A DNA stretch of 64,000 nt from Phycisphaerales bacterium (GCA_020849615.1 JADLFW010000036.1:62001-126000), one strand, 5' to 3'; shown: positions 25,207 through 34,313, counted from the stretch's first letter. The notes: generated by a model not told the origin, from the letters alone. Made by a program: numbers and translations.

Positions 25207-25626
25207 GTGGCTAACACCCCGAATCCCAAGAAGCCCGAAGAGCGCCACGATCGCGACACCAGCAAGACGGGCCAGTCCGGCCAGAAGGCCCAGAGCGGGC
25301 AGCAGGGACCGAACCAGCATTCGGGCCATGAGTACCAAGCGCCGCCCGTCCACCGCACCGACACCAAGGATGCGACGATGGGCCGGCCCGGCGCAGTCGG
25401 ACGCGATCCCAACCGCCGCAACGAGGGCGAGACCCAGGCCCAGGACACCGAGTTCACGGCTGAGAACGACGATGCCGGCGGCGGCGAGCGCGCCCGCCAC
25501 ACTCAAAGCCAGAACCAGGGCCAGAACCAGGGCCAGAACCAGGGCCAGCAGAGGGGCTCGGACACCAAGACGGGCCAGCCGCAAGCGGGCCAGAAGCAAT
25601 CCGGCGGGCAGACCCGCAACAGCTGA
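25207..25626 (+). CDS. Small disordered Gln/Gly-rich protein
   Basis: A 139-residue, very hydrophilic protein without Cys or Trp and with hardly any hydrophobic stretch, so it is predicted to be intrinsically disordered. Lys/Asp/Arg/Gln/Gly dominate, and near its C-terminus a QNQG unit repeats three times (25509-25544). The GTG at 25207 has GGAG 6 bases before it; the ATG at 25195 has none and contains that GGAG. Such composition is reminiscent of stress or desiccation-related hydrophilins, but no family is recognisable. It stands alone between larger genes, with the receiver gene convergent downstream. Confidence 0.7.
   Translation: MANTPNPKKPEERHDRDTSKTGQSGQKAQSGQQGPNQHSGHEYQAPPVHRTDTKDATMGRPGAVGRDPNRRNEGETQAQDTEFTAENDDAGGGERARHTQSQNQGQNQGQNQGQQRGSDTKTGQPQAGQKQSGGQTRNS
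25509..25544 (+). repeat. 12-bp tandem repeat, three copies
   Basis: Three perfect copies of CCAGAACCAGGG within the disordered protein gene, coding for QNQG units. The repeat number can vary without a frameshift. Confidence 0.85.
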
Positions 25627-25718
25627 TGACTACCGCCCGAGGGAGAGGGGAAGGCCGTGGACCAAACGGTCCACGACCTTCATTCGCAGTGAGCTTGAGT
25701 ACGCACGGCCCGCGCCGA

Positions 25719-26108
25719 TCACGCCGTGGACGGCCCGGGCCGGGCCACCCGGCGGATCGTCTCGAGAATCGCCGCCGGCGGTTCGATCTTGTCCACGAAC
25801 TCCGCCGCCCCCGCCAGCTTGGCCCGCTGCTCCCACGGGTCCCGGCTCTGCCCGCTGCACACCACCGTCCGCACGCCGGGACAAACACGCGACAACTCCG
25901 CGATCGCATCCAGCGCATCGCGCCCATCCATCGTCAGGTCGATCAGCACCACATCCACTCCCCCCCGCGCGACGCTCAGGAGGTCATCGGCCCGGTGCAG
26001 AGTGCCCGCGAGGCGCATGTCGGGCTGCTGCGCGATGAGCCGGGCCCAGGCGGCTGTGAGCCGTTCGTTGTCATCGACGAAGAGCACCCTGATAGGGTTG
26101 TTTGACAT
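25719..26108 (-). CDS. Stand-alone response regulator receiver
   Basis: A 129-residue CheY-like receiver with no output domain. Acidic pair in LFVDDNE near residue 10, phospho-acceptor Asp in VVLIDLTMDG near 54, Ser in VVCSGQS, and Lys in EFVDKIEP. The ATG at 26108 is preferred because it opens the receiver directly; an upstream ATG at 26144 would add 12 residues. It is divergent from a second receiver gene, with no histidine kinase adjacent; the nearest is the PAS kinase at 35.4-37.7 kb. Confidence 0.88.
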   Translation of the reverse strand: MSNNPIRVLFVDDNERLTAAWARLIAQQPDMRLAGTLHRADDLLSVARGGVDVVLIDLTMDGRDALDAIAELSRVCPGVRTVVCSGQSRDPWEQRAKLAGAAEFVDKIEPPAAILETIRRVARPGPSTA

Positions 26109-26496
26109 GAAGCCCCGCCGTTCGAGAAGAGAGATGGCGCTCACCCCGCACGCGCCCGGAGTATAACCACGCCGGGCGCGCCCACGCAGCCCCTGCGCGG
26201 CCTCGGTTCGGCATTAAGTACTTTTCATTGGTAGCCTTACAGTCGCGGGTGTAGAGTCCAGCGTTCGGTAGGCGCCGGCCGCAAACCCATCCGCTCCGGC
26301 GCGGACGAATGGCGAAGACCAGAAGTCCCGGCCCCATTGGCGCACGCCGCCGCCGGGCACGGCCCGGCCGTGGTCCATGCGGCACGGATGGTTTCGGATT
26401 GCCCCCTCGGTGACTCCGGAGCGAGCGTGCCTCGCCGGATGGGGATGACCCCCCGGGCACCGTGATGGCCGGGGCTGGTGCGGGGAGTTCGTTCGG
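26109..26496. other. 388-bp divergent region between two receiver genes
   Basis: No gene found. A relatively AT-rich patch at about 26213-26260 (TTAAGTACTTTTCATTGG) stands out in this GC-rich DNA and is the best place for the divergent promoters, but no clear -35/-10 pair can be set. The rest is GC-rich without evident repeats. Confidence 0.4.
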
Positions 26497-26925
26497 ATGA
26501 CCGAGCCGGTGAATCGCATCAGTGTGCTCTGTGTGGATGACAACCAGGATGTCGCCCGCGCGCTGCGCCGGAAGCTGAGCCTGGTCGGCGGGTTCGACTG
26601 GCGCGGCTGGCTCCCCGATGCCGAGTCGCTCCTCGGCAGCGTCCGTCAGCACTGCCCCGCCGTGGTGCTCCTCGACATCGACATGCCCGGGCCCGACCCC
26701 TTCGGCGTGCTCGCCGAGATCACCGCCCAGTGCCCCGACACCCGCGTGATCGTCTTCAGCGGGCACATCCGCCGCGACCTGATCGACCGCGCCCTCGACA
26801 GCGGCGCCTGGGCCTACGTGTCCAAGAACGATGGTGATGTCGCCCTCGTGGATGCCATCCGCCGCGTAACCGCCGGCGAGTTCGTGGTCTCCCCGGAGGC
26901 GCAGGCCGTGCTCGACCGCGGCTGA
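26497..26925 (+). CDS. Stand-alone response regulator receiver
   Basis: A 142-residue CheY-like receiver. Acidic pair in VLCVDDNQD near residue 14, phospho-Asp in VVLLDIDMPGPDPF near 59, Ser in VIVFSGHI and Lys in YVSKNDGD. The tail ends AGEFVVSPEAQAVLDRG, which resembles the linker that normally leads into a LuxR-type HTH, but the protein stops there, so the output domain is absent. It is divergent from the other receiver gene; the two probably belong to one phosphorelay or act by protein contact. Confidence 0.9.
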   Translation: MTEPVNRISVLCVDDNQDVARALRRKLSLVGGFDWRGWLPDAESLLGSVRQHCPAVVLLDIDMPGPDPFGVLAEITAQCPDTRVIVFSGHIRRDLIDRALDSGAWAYVSKNDGDVALVDAIRRVTAGEFVVSPEAQAVLDRG

Positions 26926-26966
26926 ACCACCTTTCCGGCGACCCGCCCCCAGCCCCCCTAACAGGC

Positions 26967-26999
26967 TTCGCCCGGGCCCGGGCCCGACCCGGGGGCGAA
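26967..26999 (+). terminator. Possible hairpin downstream of the receiver gene
   Basis: Inverted repeat TTCGCCC...GGGCGAA with a further GGG/CCC pairing after a 2-base bulge and an 11-base loop, 42 bases after the stop. No T-run follows, so intrinsic termination is unproven. Confidence 0.35.
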
Positions 27000-27143
27000 A
27001 TCCCTGTTTGCAATCCCCGCGGCCCGCCCGAAACCCCCCCGGCCGGGCCCGAAAACACGCCCAAACCGCCGCAGACACGCATAAACCGGTCCACCCGGGC
27101 CGTCCGCGGCCGCCGGCCCGCCCCGATGCACGCTTCCCTGAAC

Positions 27144-27176
27144 TTGACCCGCCCGTTCGGTCGATATATCAATATC
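27144..27176 (+). promoter_or_regulatory. Candidate promoter and operator of the nos cluster
   Basis: TTGACC at 27144-27149 is a good -35 box, with -10 candidates TATATC (27165-27170, 15-bp spacer) or TATCAA (27167-27172, 17-bp spacer). Overlapping them is an inverted repeat GATAT-N4-ATATC at 27163-27176, conspicuous in GC-rich DNA and 34 bp before the cytochrome c start. It could be the operator for the Rrf2 regulator at the other end of the cluster; that link is inference. Confidence 0.5.
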
Positions 27177-27210
27177 TATGTCCAGATTTCCAGAACACGG
27201 GAGCCGGGCC

Positions 27211-28167
27211 ATGAACACCGAGTCGATCCGCACCTCCGCCGTCACCTCCCCGCGGTCCGCCGAGCGCCTGGCGCTGGGCCTCGCCGCCGGCGTCACCATC
27301 GCCGCCGCGGGCCTCGCCGTCATCGCCACCCTCTTCATGTCCGCGGCCCAGCGCTCCGCGACCCCGCGGCCCCAGGTCACCCTCGCCGCGGCTCCCATCC
27401 TCGCCCCGCCCGGCCCTCGGCTCGACTCCGCCGCCCTCAGCCGCGGCCGCGACCACTTCGCCGCCACCTGCGCCCTGTGCCACGGTGAGGATGGGCTGGG
27501 CCGGCCCGGCCTGGGCAAGAACCTCGCCACCAGCGCGTTCATCGCCAAGTGCAGCGACGGCTACATCAGCGCGTTCCTCGAGAAGGGCCGCGATGCCAAC
27601 GACCCGCTGAACACGACAAAGGTCCCCATGCCCCCCAAGGGCGGCAACCCCGACCTCACCCGCGATGACCTCGCCGACATCGTCACCTACCTCCGCGGCC
27701 TGCAGGACCCCCGCCGCGTCGAGGCCGGCGTCTCCCTCCTGGCGCACCTTGAGGTTCCCGAGGAACCCGAGCCGGGCCCGGCCGCGCGGGTCACCGCCGT
27801 GAGCACCGCCGCCGGCGATTCCGCCGCGGGCGGCGATTCCGAGGATGACGACTGGTACGACGCCGAGACGATCGCCCTGGGCGCCAAGATGTACAAGGCC
27901 TCCTGCGTGTCGTGCCACGGGCCCGACGCCCGCGGCCTGAAGAACCTCGGCAAGGACCTGGTCACCAGCCGCTTCATCGCCGATGCCGACGATGATGCGA
28001 TGCTGGCGTTCCTCAAGAAGGGCCGCCCGGCCAGCGACCCCGCCAACACCACCAAGGTCGACATGCCCCCCAAGGGCGGCAACCCCGCCCTCAACGATGA
28101 GAAGATGGAGGCGATCATCGCCTACATCCGCGACCTGCAGCGTAAGGCCACCACTACCAAGAGCTGA
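27211..28167 (+). CDS. Membrane-anchored diheme cytochrome c, first gene of the nos cluster
   Basis: A 318-residue c-type cytochrome. An N-terminal hydrophobic segment (about 20-45) anchors it to the membrane, and two similar cytochrome c domains face the periplasm, each with one heme site: CALCH near residue 86 and CVSCH near 232. Each domain has a candidate axial Met in a matching MPPKGGNP block. An acidic linker (GGDSEDDDWYD) joins them. The ATG at 27211 has GGGAG 7 bases upstream. It lies 65 bp before nosZ on the same strand and probably supplies electrons to N2O reductase, as cytochromes in clade II nos clusters are thought to do. Confidence 0.92.
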   Translation: MNTESIRTSAVTSPRSAERLALGLAAGVTIAAAGLAVIATLFMSAAQRSATPRPQVTLAAAPILAPPGPRLDSAALSRGRDHFAATCALCHGEDGLGRPGLGKNLATSAFIAKCSDGYISAFLEKGRDANDPLNTTKVPMPPKGGNPDLTRDDLADIVTYLRGLQDPRRVEAGVSLLAHLEVPEEPEPGPAARVTAVSTAAGDSAAGGDSEDDDWYDAETIALGAKMYKASCVSCHGPDARGLKNLGKDLVTSRFIADADDDAMLAFLKKGRPASDPANTTKVDMPPKGGNPALNDEKMEAIIAYIRDLQRKATTTKS

Positions 28168-28232
28168 GACCCGCGGCGCGCCGGGGGCCCGGGTCGGGCC
28201 GCCGGGGCGGACCGTGATTGAAGGAGTTGGCG

Positions 28233-30329
28233 ATGCGTCCGAACAAAGCAAGACTCACCGGCGTCCTGGCCCTTGCCCTCGCGGCGGGGGTGACCTTCGG
28301 CCTCCCGGCGCTCACCGCCGCGGGGCAGCCCGAGGCCAAGAAGGAGACCACCCGCGGTTCGAGGAAGGACAAGAAGAAGGAAAAGGAGGTCAAGCCCGTC
28401 GAACTGACGACGGGCCAGGTGGCCGAGGTCCAGAAACTTCTCAACGAGCGCAAGCTCACCCCCGATGACCTCTTCGCCGCCGCCAAGACCTACATGCCCA
28501 GCGGCCGCCACGATGACTACCTGCTCTTCGCCTCCGGCGGGCACAGCGGCCAGGTCTTCGTCATCGGCGTCCCCAGCATGCGCCTCCTCCGCTCGATCGC
28601 CGTCTTCACGCCCGAGCCCTGGCAGGGCTACGGCTACGGCATCGGCGATGAGATCCTCAAGCAGGGCGACTTCGGCGACAAGCCCCTCAAGTGGGGCGAC
28701 ACCCACCACCCGGGCCTCTCCGAGACCGCCGGCGACTACGACGGCCGCTTCCTCTTCATCGGCGACAAGGCCAACGCCCGCCTCGCCGTCATCGACCTGC
28801 AGGACTTCGAAACCAAGCAGATCGTCCGCAACCCGCTGATCATCAGCGACCACGGCTGCGCCTTCGTCACCCCCGACACCGATTACGTCTTCGAGGGCGG
28901 CCAGTACGCCACCCCGCTGGGCCTCGGCTACGCCGAGATGAAGGACTACAAGGAACAGTTCCGCGGCATGGTCACCGCCTGGAAGTTCGACAAGGACAAG
29001 GGCCGCATCGACCAGGCGCAGAGCTTCGGGCTCGAGCTGCCCCCCTACTGGCAGGACCTCTTCGACAGCGGCAAGCTCCTCAGCGATGGCTTTGTCTTCG
29101 GCAACTCCATCAACACCGAGCTGTCCACCGGCAAGGTCGATGAGAAGGCCGCCAACTTCGAGGCCTCCACCACCACCCGCGACATGGACTACCTCCACAT
29201 CATCGACTGGAAGAAGGCCGAGCAGGTCTTCAAGGCCGGCAAGGCCAAGAAGATCAAGGACTTCGCCGTCATCACCCTCGACACCGCCATCGCCGAGGGC
29301 ATCCTCCACTTCGCCCCCGAGCCCAAGAGCCCCCACGGCGTCGATGTTACCCCCGACGGGCGCTACATCGTCGTCGCCGGCAAGCTCGACCCCCACGTCA
29401 CCGTCTACTCCATCGACCGCATCAAGAAGGCCATCGCCGAGAAGAAGTACAGCAGCACCGACCCCTACGGCGTCCCCATCCTGGATTTCGACGCCGTCAA
29501 GGAAGCCCAGGTCGAACTGGGCCTCGGGCCCCTGCACACCCAGTTCGACGACAAGGGCTTCGCCTACACCTCCCTCTTCCTCGACTCGGCCGTGGCCCGC
29601 TGGTCGCTCGGCGGCTCCGCCGCCCCCAAGACCGGCGAGAAGCCCTGGTCGCTCCTCTCCAAGACCCCCGTCCAGTACAACGTCGGCCACATCGTCGCCG
29701 CCGAGGGCGACACCGTCAGCCCCGACGGCCACTACCTCATCGCCATGAACAAGTGGTCGGTCGACCGCTTCTTCCCCACCGGCCCGCTGCTCCCGCAGAA
29801 CTTCCAGCTGGTCGACATCGACGTCAAGGGCGACCAGCCCATGCCCGTCCTCTACGACTCCCCCATCGGCGTCGGCGAGCCGCACTACGCCCAGATGATC
29901 AAGGCCGACAAGCTCAAGCCCTTCGAGGTCTACCCCGAGATCGGCTGGAACCCGCACACCGGCGCCATCGATCCCAAGGCCCCCAAGGCCGGCGAGGAGA
30001 AGATCGTCCGCGACGGCAAGAACGTCGAGATCTTCACCACCGTCGTCCGCAGCCACTTCACGCCCGAGCACGTCGAGCTCGAGCAGGGCGACCACGTCGT
30101 CTGGCACTTCACCAACGTCGAAACCTCCCAGGACGCCACCCACGGCTTCTGCATCGGCGGCTACGACATCAACCTCAGCCTCGAGCCCGGCGAGTACGGC
30201 CGCATCGAGTTCACCGTCGACAAGCCCGGCACCTTCCCCTTCTACTGCACCGAGTTCTGCTCGGCCCTCCACCTCGAGATGGCCGGCTACATGCGGGTCA
30301 AGCCGACCGACTCGATCTCCCAGAAGTAG
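28233..30329 (+). CDS. nosZ: Nitrous-oxide reductase, clade II (Sec-type signal)
   Basis: A 698-residue periplasmic copper enzyme that reduces N2O to N2. The signal peptide (residues 1-31, RLTGVLALALAAGVTFGLPA) has no twin-Arg motif, the hallmark of atypical or clade II NosZ. A Lys-rich spacer follows, then the seven-bladed propeller carrying the CuZ His ligands (DTHHPGLSETAGDYDG, HH near 157-158; DHGCAF; SPHGVDVTPDGRY; VGHIVAAEGD; GEPHYAQ). The C-terminal cupredoxin domain holds CuA: the His of DATHGF, then CTEFCSALHLEM near 672-683. GGAG lies 6-7 bases before the ATG. The downstream genes encode its usual maturation factors. It looks intact and complete. Confidence 0.98.
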   Translation: MRPNKARLTGVLALALAAGVTFGLPALTAAGQPEAKKETTRGSRKDKKKEKEVKPVELTTGQVAEVQKLLNERKLTPDDLFAAAKTYMPSGRHDDYLLFASGGHSGQVFVIGVPSMRLLRSIAVFTPEPWQGYGYGIGDEILKQGDFGDKPLKWGDTHHPGLSETAGDYDGRFLFIGDKANARLAVIDLQDFETKQIVRNPLIISDHGCAFVTPDTDYVFEGGQYATPLGLGYAEMKDYKEQFRGMVTAWKFDKDKGRIDQAQSFGLELPPYWQDLFDSGKLLSDGFVFGNSINTELSTGKVDEKAANFEASTTTRDMDYLHIIDWKKAEQVFKAGKAKKIKDFAVITLDTAIAEGILHFAPEPKSPHGVDVTPDGRYIVVAGKLDPHVTVYSIDRIKKAIAEKKYSSTDPYGVPILDFDAVKEAQVELGLGPLHTQFDDKGFAYTSLFLDSAVARWSLGGSAAPKTGEKPWSLLSKTPVQYNVGHIVAAEGDTVSPDGHYLIAMNKWSVDRFFPTGPLLPQNFQLVDIDVKGDQPMPVLYDSPIGVGEPHYAQMIKADKLKPFEVYPEIGWNPHTGAIDPKAPKAGEEKIVRDGKNVEIFTTVVRSHFTPEHVELEQGDHVVWHFTNVETSQDATHGFCIGGYDINLSLEPGEYGRIEFTVDKPGTFPFYCTEFCSALHLEMAGYMRVKPTDSISQK

Positions 30330-30402
30330 TTTCTCCCCTTCTCCGCCGCCGGTCGCGCCAGCGCCCGGCGGTGATTGCCCCCGCCCTCACAGGAGACTCC
30401 CC

Positions 30403-31110
30403 ATGGCACTCCTCTCTCGCTGGTTCGGCCCCCGCATCCCCGCCGAGGAACTCCGCCGCAGCGGCTGGCGCTACGCCCTCCCCACGCTCACCCTCTCCCT
30501 CGCCCGCATCCTGCTCCTCTGCTCGCTCTTCCTGCCCTACTGGCACATGCAGCTCCAGGCCCCGCAGTACCCCAACGGCCTCGAGATCTCCGCCTACGTC
30601 AACTACCTCGAGGGCGATGTCAGCGAGATCGACGGCCTCAACCACTACATCGGCATGCGCCCCCTCGACGAAGCCGCCGAGTTCGAACGCACCACCGCCG
30701 TCTGGCTCATCATCGCCATGGTCCTCCTCGTGGAAGGCGCCGCCGCCGTCCACAGCAAGTGGGCCGTCCTCCTGGTCCTCCCCGCCGTCCTCTTCCCCAT
30801 CGGCTTCCTCGCCGACCTGCAGTTCTGGCTCTGGTCCCATGGCCAGCACCTCGACCCCAAGGCCCCCCTCTCCTCCTCCGTCAAGCCCTTCGTCCCCCCC
30901 GCCCTGGGCATCGGCACCATCGGCCAGTTCAAGACCATCGCCTCCGTCGGCCTGGGCTGGTGGCTCGCCGCCGCCGCCTCCATCCTCACCATCGCCGCCC
31001 TCTTCCTCCACCGCCGGGCCTACAAGCCCCTCTTCGACCGCACCCTCGGCCGCGCCGCCGGCCCGGACGCCCTCGATTCCATCAGCGCCTCGGCCGTGGA
31101 GGCCGCGTGA
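30403..31110 (+). CDS. nosB: NosB-like membrane protein of clade II nos clusters
   Basis: A 235-residue integral membrane protein with about four hydrophobic helices (near 25-45, 100-120, 122-145 and 185-205) and a periplasmic loop with LPYWHMQLQAPQYPNGLEI and NHYIGMRPLDEAAEFE. This motif set and the position directly after nosZ match the membrane protein called NosB in clade II clusters, whose exact function is unknown. GGAG precedes the ATG by 8 bases. Its stop overlaps the nosD start (GTGA), so translation is coupled. The symbol is assigned by motif and position. Confidence 0.85.
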   Translation: MALLSRWFGPRIPAEELRRSGWRYALPTLTLSLARILLLCSLFLPYWHMQLQAPQYPNGLEISAYVNYLEGDVSEIDGLNHYIGMRPLDEAAEFERTTAVWLIIAMVLLVEGAAAVHSKWAVLLVLPAVLFPIGFLADLQFWLWSHGQHLDPKAPLSSSVKPFVPPALGIGTIGQFKTIASVGLGWWLAAAASILTIAALFLHRRAYKPLFDRTLGRAAGPDALDSISASAVEAA

Positions 31111-32546
31111 ACACGCTCCTGGCCGTCATCACCTCGCTCGCGGTCGCGGCCGGGCCCGGCGCTTCGGCCGCACAGCCCGACCTCGCCGCCCTCATCCGCG
31201 ATGCCGCCCCCGGCTCGACTATCCACGTCCCCGCCGGCGTGTACCCCGCGGGGCTGCACATCGACAAGCCCCTCACCCTCATCGGCGCGGGCCGGGCCAT
31301 CCTCGACGGCAACGGCCAAGGCGACCTCGTCCTCATCACCGCCCCCAACGTCGAGCTCCGCGGTTTCCTCCTCCGCGGCACCGGCGCCGACCTCGACAAG
31401 GAGAACTGCGCCATCCGCATCACCGGCGCCGCCGACGCCACGATCCAGGACAACACCCTCGAGGATGTCCTCTTCGGCATCGACGTCAAGGAATCCCCGC
31501 GCTGCACCCTCCGCGGCAACCACATCGGCTCCAAGCCCCTCGACATCGCCCGCCGCGGCGACACCATCCGCCTCTACCGGGCCAACGACGCCCTCATCGA
31601 GAACAACACCATCCTCGACGGCCGCGACGCCGTCCTCTGGTACTCCACCGGCGTCACCGCCCGCGGCAACACCGCCCGCCGCTGCCGCTACGGCTTCCAC
31701 CTCATGTACAGCGACCACGTCACGCTCGAGGACAACGACCTCGCCGACAACTCCGTCGGCGTCTACTTCATGTACAGCAGCGACCTCACCCTCACCGGCA
31801 ACCGCATCACCCGCAACCGCGGGCCCAGCGGCTACGGGCTGGGCCTCAAGGAAACCGACCGCTACCACGTCGAGGGCAACCTCTTCGCCGCCAACCGCGT
31901 CGGCATCTACATCGACGGCTCCCCCTTCCGCACCCCCGGCTCGGGCCAGATCACCGACAACACCTTCGCCGCCAACGACACGGGCCTGGCCCTCCTCCCC
32001 TCCGTGAAGGGCAACCGCGTCTGGGCCAACCGCTTCCTCGACAACACCGAGCAGCTCAGCGTGCTCGGCAAGGGCGAACTCGTCGAGAACGAGTTCGATA
32101 TCGACGAGCGCGGCAACTACTGGAGCGACTACACCGGCTACGACCTCGACGGCGATGGCGTCGGCGAGATCGAGTACGAACCCACCCGCCTCTTCGAGAA
32201 CCTCATGGACAAGGAGCCCCGGCTCCGCCTCATGCTCTTCAGCCCGGCCCAGCAGGCCGTCGATTTCGTCGGCCGCGCCCTGCCCGCCGTCCAGCCCCAG
32301 GCCAAGTTCACCGACTGGTACCCCCTCGTCAGCCCGCCCCCCGCGCCCGCCGCCATCCGCTCGGCCTCCCACGACGGGCCGGGCCTGGCCCTCATCGCCT
32401 CGGTCCTCGCCGCCATCGCCGCCGCCGTCGCGGCCGTGGCCCTCGAACCCCGCGAGCCCCGCGACCACAGCCGCGCTCCGGTCGTCCGCCCCTCGGCCCG
32501 GCCGCTCGCCCCATCCACCGCCCCATCCACCGGAGGTGCCGCGTGA
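31107..32546 (+). CDS. nosD: NosD, periplasmic copper-maturation beta-helix protein
   Basis: A 479-residue NosD homologue needed for CuZ assembly in NosZ. A signal peptide (VNTLLAVITSLAVAAGPGASA) is followed by beta-helix/CASH repeats (~30-390) with typical NosD blocks (GFHLMYSDHVTLEDND, GVYFMYSSDLTLTGN, GYGLGLKETDRY, GNYWSDYTGYDLDGDG) and a C-terminal membrane segment near 430-450. The GTG start overlaps the nosB stop by 4 bases and was chosen over far-upstream in-frame codons because it opens the signal peptide. Its own stop overlaps nosF in the same way. Confidence 0.96.
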   Translation: MNTLLAVITSLAVAAGPGASAAQPDLAALIRDAAPGSTIHVPAGVYPAGLHIDKPLTLIGAGRAILDGNGQGDLVLITAPNVELRGFLLRGTGADLDKENCAIRITGAADATIQDNTLEDVLFGIDVKESPRCTLRGNHIGSKPLDIARRGDTIRLYRANDALIENNTILDGRDAVLWYSTGVTARGNTARRCRYGFHLMYSDHVTLEDNDLADNSVGVYFMYSSDLTLTGNRITRNRGPSGYGLGLKETDRYHVEGNLFAANRVGIYIDGSPFRTPGSGQITDNTFAANDTGLALLPSVKGNRVWANRFLDNTEQLSVLGKGELVENEFDIDERGNYWSDYTGYDLDGDGVGEIEYEPTRLFENLMDKEPRLRLMLFSPAQQAVDFVGRALPAVQPQAKFTDWYPLVSPPPAPAAIRSASHDGPGLALIASVLAAIAAAVAAVALEPREPRDHSRAPVVRPSARPLAPSTAPSTGGAA

Positions 32547-33454
32547 TCCAGATCGACCACCTCTCCGCCACCTTCGGCCGCTTCCGCGCGGTCGATGATG
32601 TCTCCTTCCGCATCGAGCCGGGCCAGTCGGTCGCCCTCTGGGGCTCCAACGGCGCCGGCAAGAGCACCATCATCCGCTGCGTGCTGGGCCTGGTCCCCTT
32701 CAAGGGCGACATCCGCATCGCGGGCCGCGATGCCCGCCGCGATGGCAAGCAGGCCCGCCGGGCCATCGGCTACGTCCCCCAGGAGCTGGGCTTCTACGAC
32801 GACCTCCGCGTCCGCGAGGCCGTCCGCTACTTCGCCCGCCTCAAGGGTGAGCGCCCCGCCGACCAGTCCGCCGTCCTGGCCTCCGTCGGCCTCGCGGGCC
32901 ACGAGTCCAAGCGCGTCCGCGAGCTCTCCGGCGGCATGAAGCAGCGCCTCGCCCTCGCCCTCGCCATGATCGGCGACCCCCCCATCCTCGTCCTCGATGA
33001 GGTCACGGCGAGCCTCGACAGCGCCGGGCGCGAGCACCTCACCGATGTGCTGGCCTCCCTCCGCGCCGCGGGCCGCACGCTCTTCTTCGCCTCCCACCGC
33101 CCGGCCGAGATCCGCGCCCTGGCCGACCGCGTCATCCTCCTCGAGCGCGGCCGGATCATCCGCGAGAGCGCCCCCGCCGACCTCGACGACGACCGCCCGG
33201 CCGCCGCCCTGCTCCGCATCCGCATGCCGGCGCCCACGGCCCGGCTCGCCATCGATGCCCTCCACCGCCGCGGCATCCACGCCCACCTCAACGGCGTCGG
33301 CATCCTCGTCCCGGCCGCCGAGGGCGCCCGCGCTGCGGCCGTCCACGCCCTCGCGCAGGACAGCATCCCCTTCGACGACTTCGAGTTCATCCAGCCCGGT
33401 GATGCTCATGCCGCGCACCCGGCCCCCGCCCGATCGGAGACTCGCTATGTCTGA
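32543..33454 (+). CDS. nosF: NosF, ABC ATPase of the Nos maturation transporter
   Basis: A 303-residue ATPase partnering NosY and NosD in delivery of a sulfur or copper species for CuZ assembly. Walker A GSNGAGKST, signature ELSGGMKQR, Walker B ILVLDEVTASLD, switch His in FASHRPAE. The ~90-residue C-terminal extension is typical of NosF. GTG start with GAGG upstream, 4-bp overlap with the nosD stop (GTGA); the 3' end overlaps nosY by 8 bp. Confidence 0.96.
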   Translation: MIQIDHLSATFGRFRAVDDVSFRIEPGQSVALWGSNGAGKSTIIRCVLGLVPFKGDIRIAGRDARRDGKQARRAIGYVPQELGFYDDLRVREAVRYFARLKGERPADQSAVLASVGLAGHESKRVRELSGGMKQRLALALAMIGDPPILVLDEVTASLDSAGREHLTDVLASLRAAGRTLFFASHRPAEIRALADRVILLERGRIIRESAPADLDDDRPAAALLRIRMPAPTARLAIDALHRRGIHAHLNGVGILVPAAEGARAAAVHALAQDSIPFDDFEFIQPGDAHAAHPAPARSETRYV

Positions 33455-34313
33455 CTTCTCCATCGCTCTGCCCGCCGCCCCCGGCTTCGCCCGCAACATC
33501 ATGACCGTGGCCCGGCGCGAGCTCCGCGATGCCCTCCGGGCCCGGTGGTTCGCGCTCTACACCCTGGCGTTCCTCGCGCTGGGGCTGGGCGTCTCCTTCC
33601 TCTCCGCCGCCGCTACCGGCGGCACGGGTCTCGAGGGCTTCGGCCGCACCACCGCCGGGCTCATCAACCTCGTCCTGCTGGTCGTCCCCGCCATGGCGCT
33701 CACCGCCGGCGCCGGCGCCATCGCTTCCGACCGCGAACGCGGCATGCTCGCCTACGTCCTCTCCTACCCCATCGCCCGCTGGGAGCTGCTCGCCGGCAAG
33801 TACCTCGGCCTCGCGGTGGCGCTGCTCGCCAGCATCTGCGCGGGCTTCGGGCTGTGCGCGGGCATCCTGGCGTGGAAGGGCGGCGGCGCCGACCCCGCCC
33901 GCGTCGCCCTGCTCACCGCCCTCACCTACGCCCTCGCCCTCTCCATGCTCGCCGTCGGCATGGCGATCTCGGCCCGGGCCCGCAAGTCGGGCGTCGCCGT
34001 CGGCATCGCCGTCTTCATCTGGCTGCTCCTGGTCTTCATCACCGACCTGGGCCTCATGGCCGCGACCCTCGCCTTCCACCCCCCCATCCGCCTGCTCTTC
34101 TTCGCCGCCCTCGCCAACCCCCTCCAGGTCTTCAAGATGTGGTCGCTCTCCTCCGCCGATGCCTCCCTCGATGTGCTGGGCCCGGCCGGCCTCTACGCTA
34201 CCGACACCTTCGGCGCCGCCGTCGTCTGGGTCTTCGCCGCCTCCATGGCGCTGTGGATCCTCCTCCCGCTGGCCGCCGCGCTCCTCCTCTTCTGCCGGAG
34301 AACCGCCGTATGA
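33447..34313 (+). CDS. nosY: NosY, ABC-2 permease of the Nos maturation transporter
   Basis: A 288-residue membrane protein with about six helices. The N-terminal amphipathic stretch (MTVARRELRDALRARWFALYT) and SDRERGMLAYVLSYPIARWE are standard for NosY and related ABC-2 permeases. It forms the channel moved by NosF. The ATG lies inside the end of nosF (8-bp overlap) with GGAG 8 bases ahead; its TGA overlaps the nosL ATG. Confidence 0.96.
   Translation: MSDFSIALPAAPGFARNIMTVARRELRDALRARWFALYTLAFLALGLGVSFLSAAATGGTGLEGFGRTTAGLINLVLLVVPAMALTAGAGAIASDRERGMLAYVLSYPIARWELLAGKYLGLAVALLASICAGFGLCAGILAWKGGGADPARVALLTALTYALALSMLAVGMAISARARKSGVAVGIAVFIWLLLVFITDLGLMAATLAFHPPIRLLFFAALANPLQVFKMWSLSSADASLDVLGPAGLYATDTFGAAVVWVFAASMALWILLPLAAALLLFCRRTAV

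Noticed and set aside
30375-31106. Upstream in-frame extension of nosD
   Set aside because: It reads nosB in the wrong frame; the signal peptide starts at the GTG at 31107.
29753-32542. Long open extension upstream of nosF in its frame
   Set aside because: Arg/Pro/His-rich out-of-frame reading of nosZ, nosB and nosD; the GTG at 32543 coupled to nosD is the real start.
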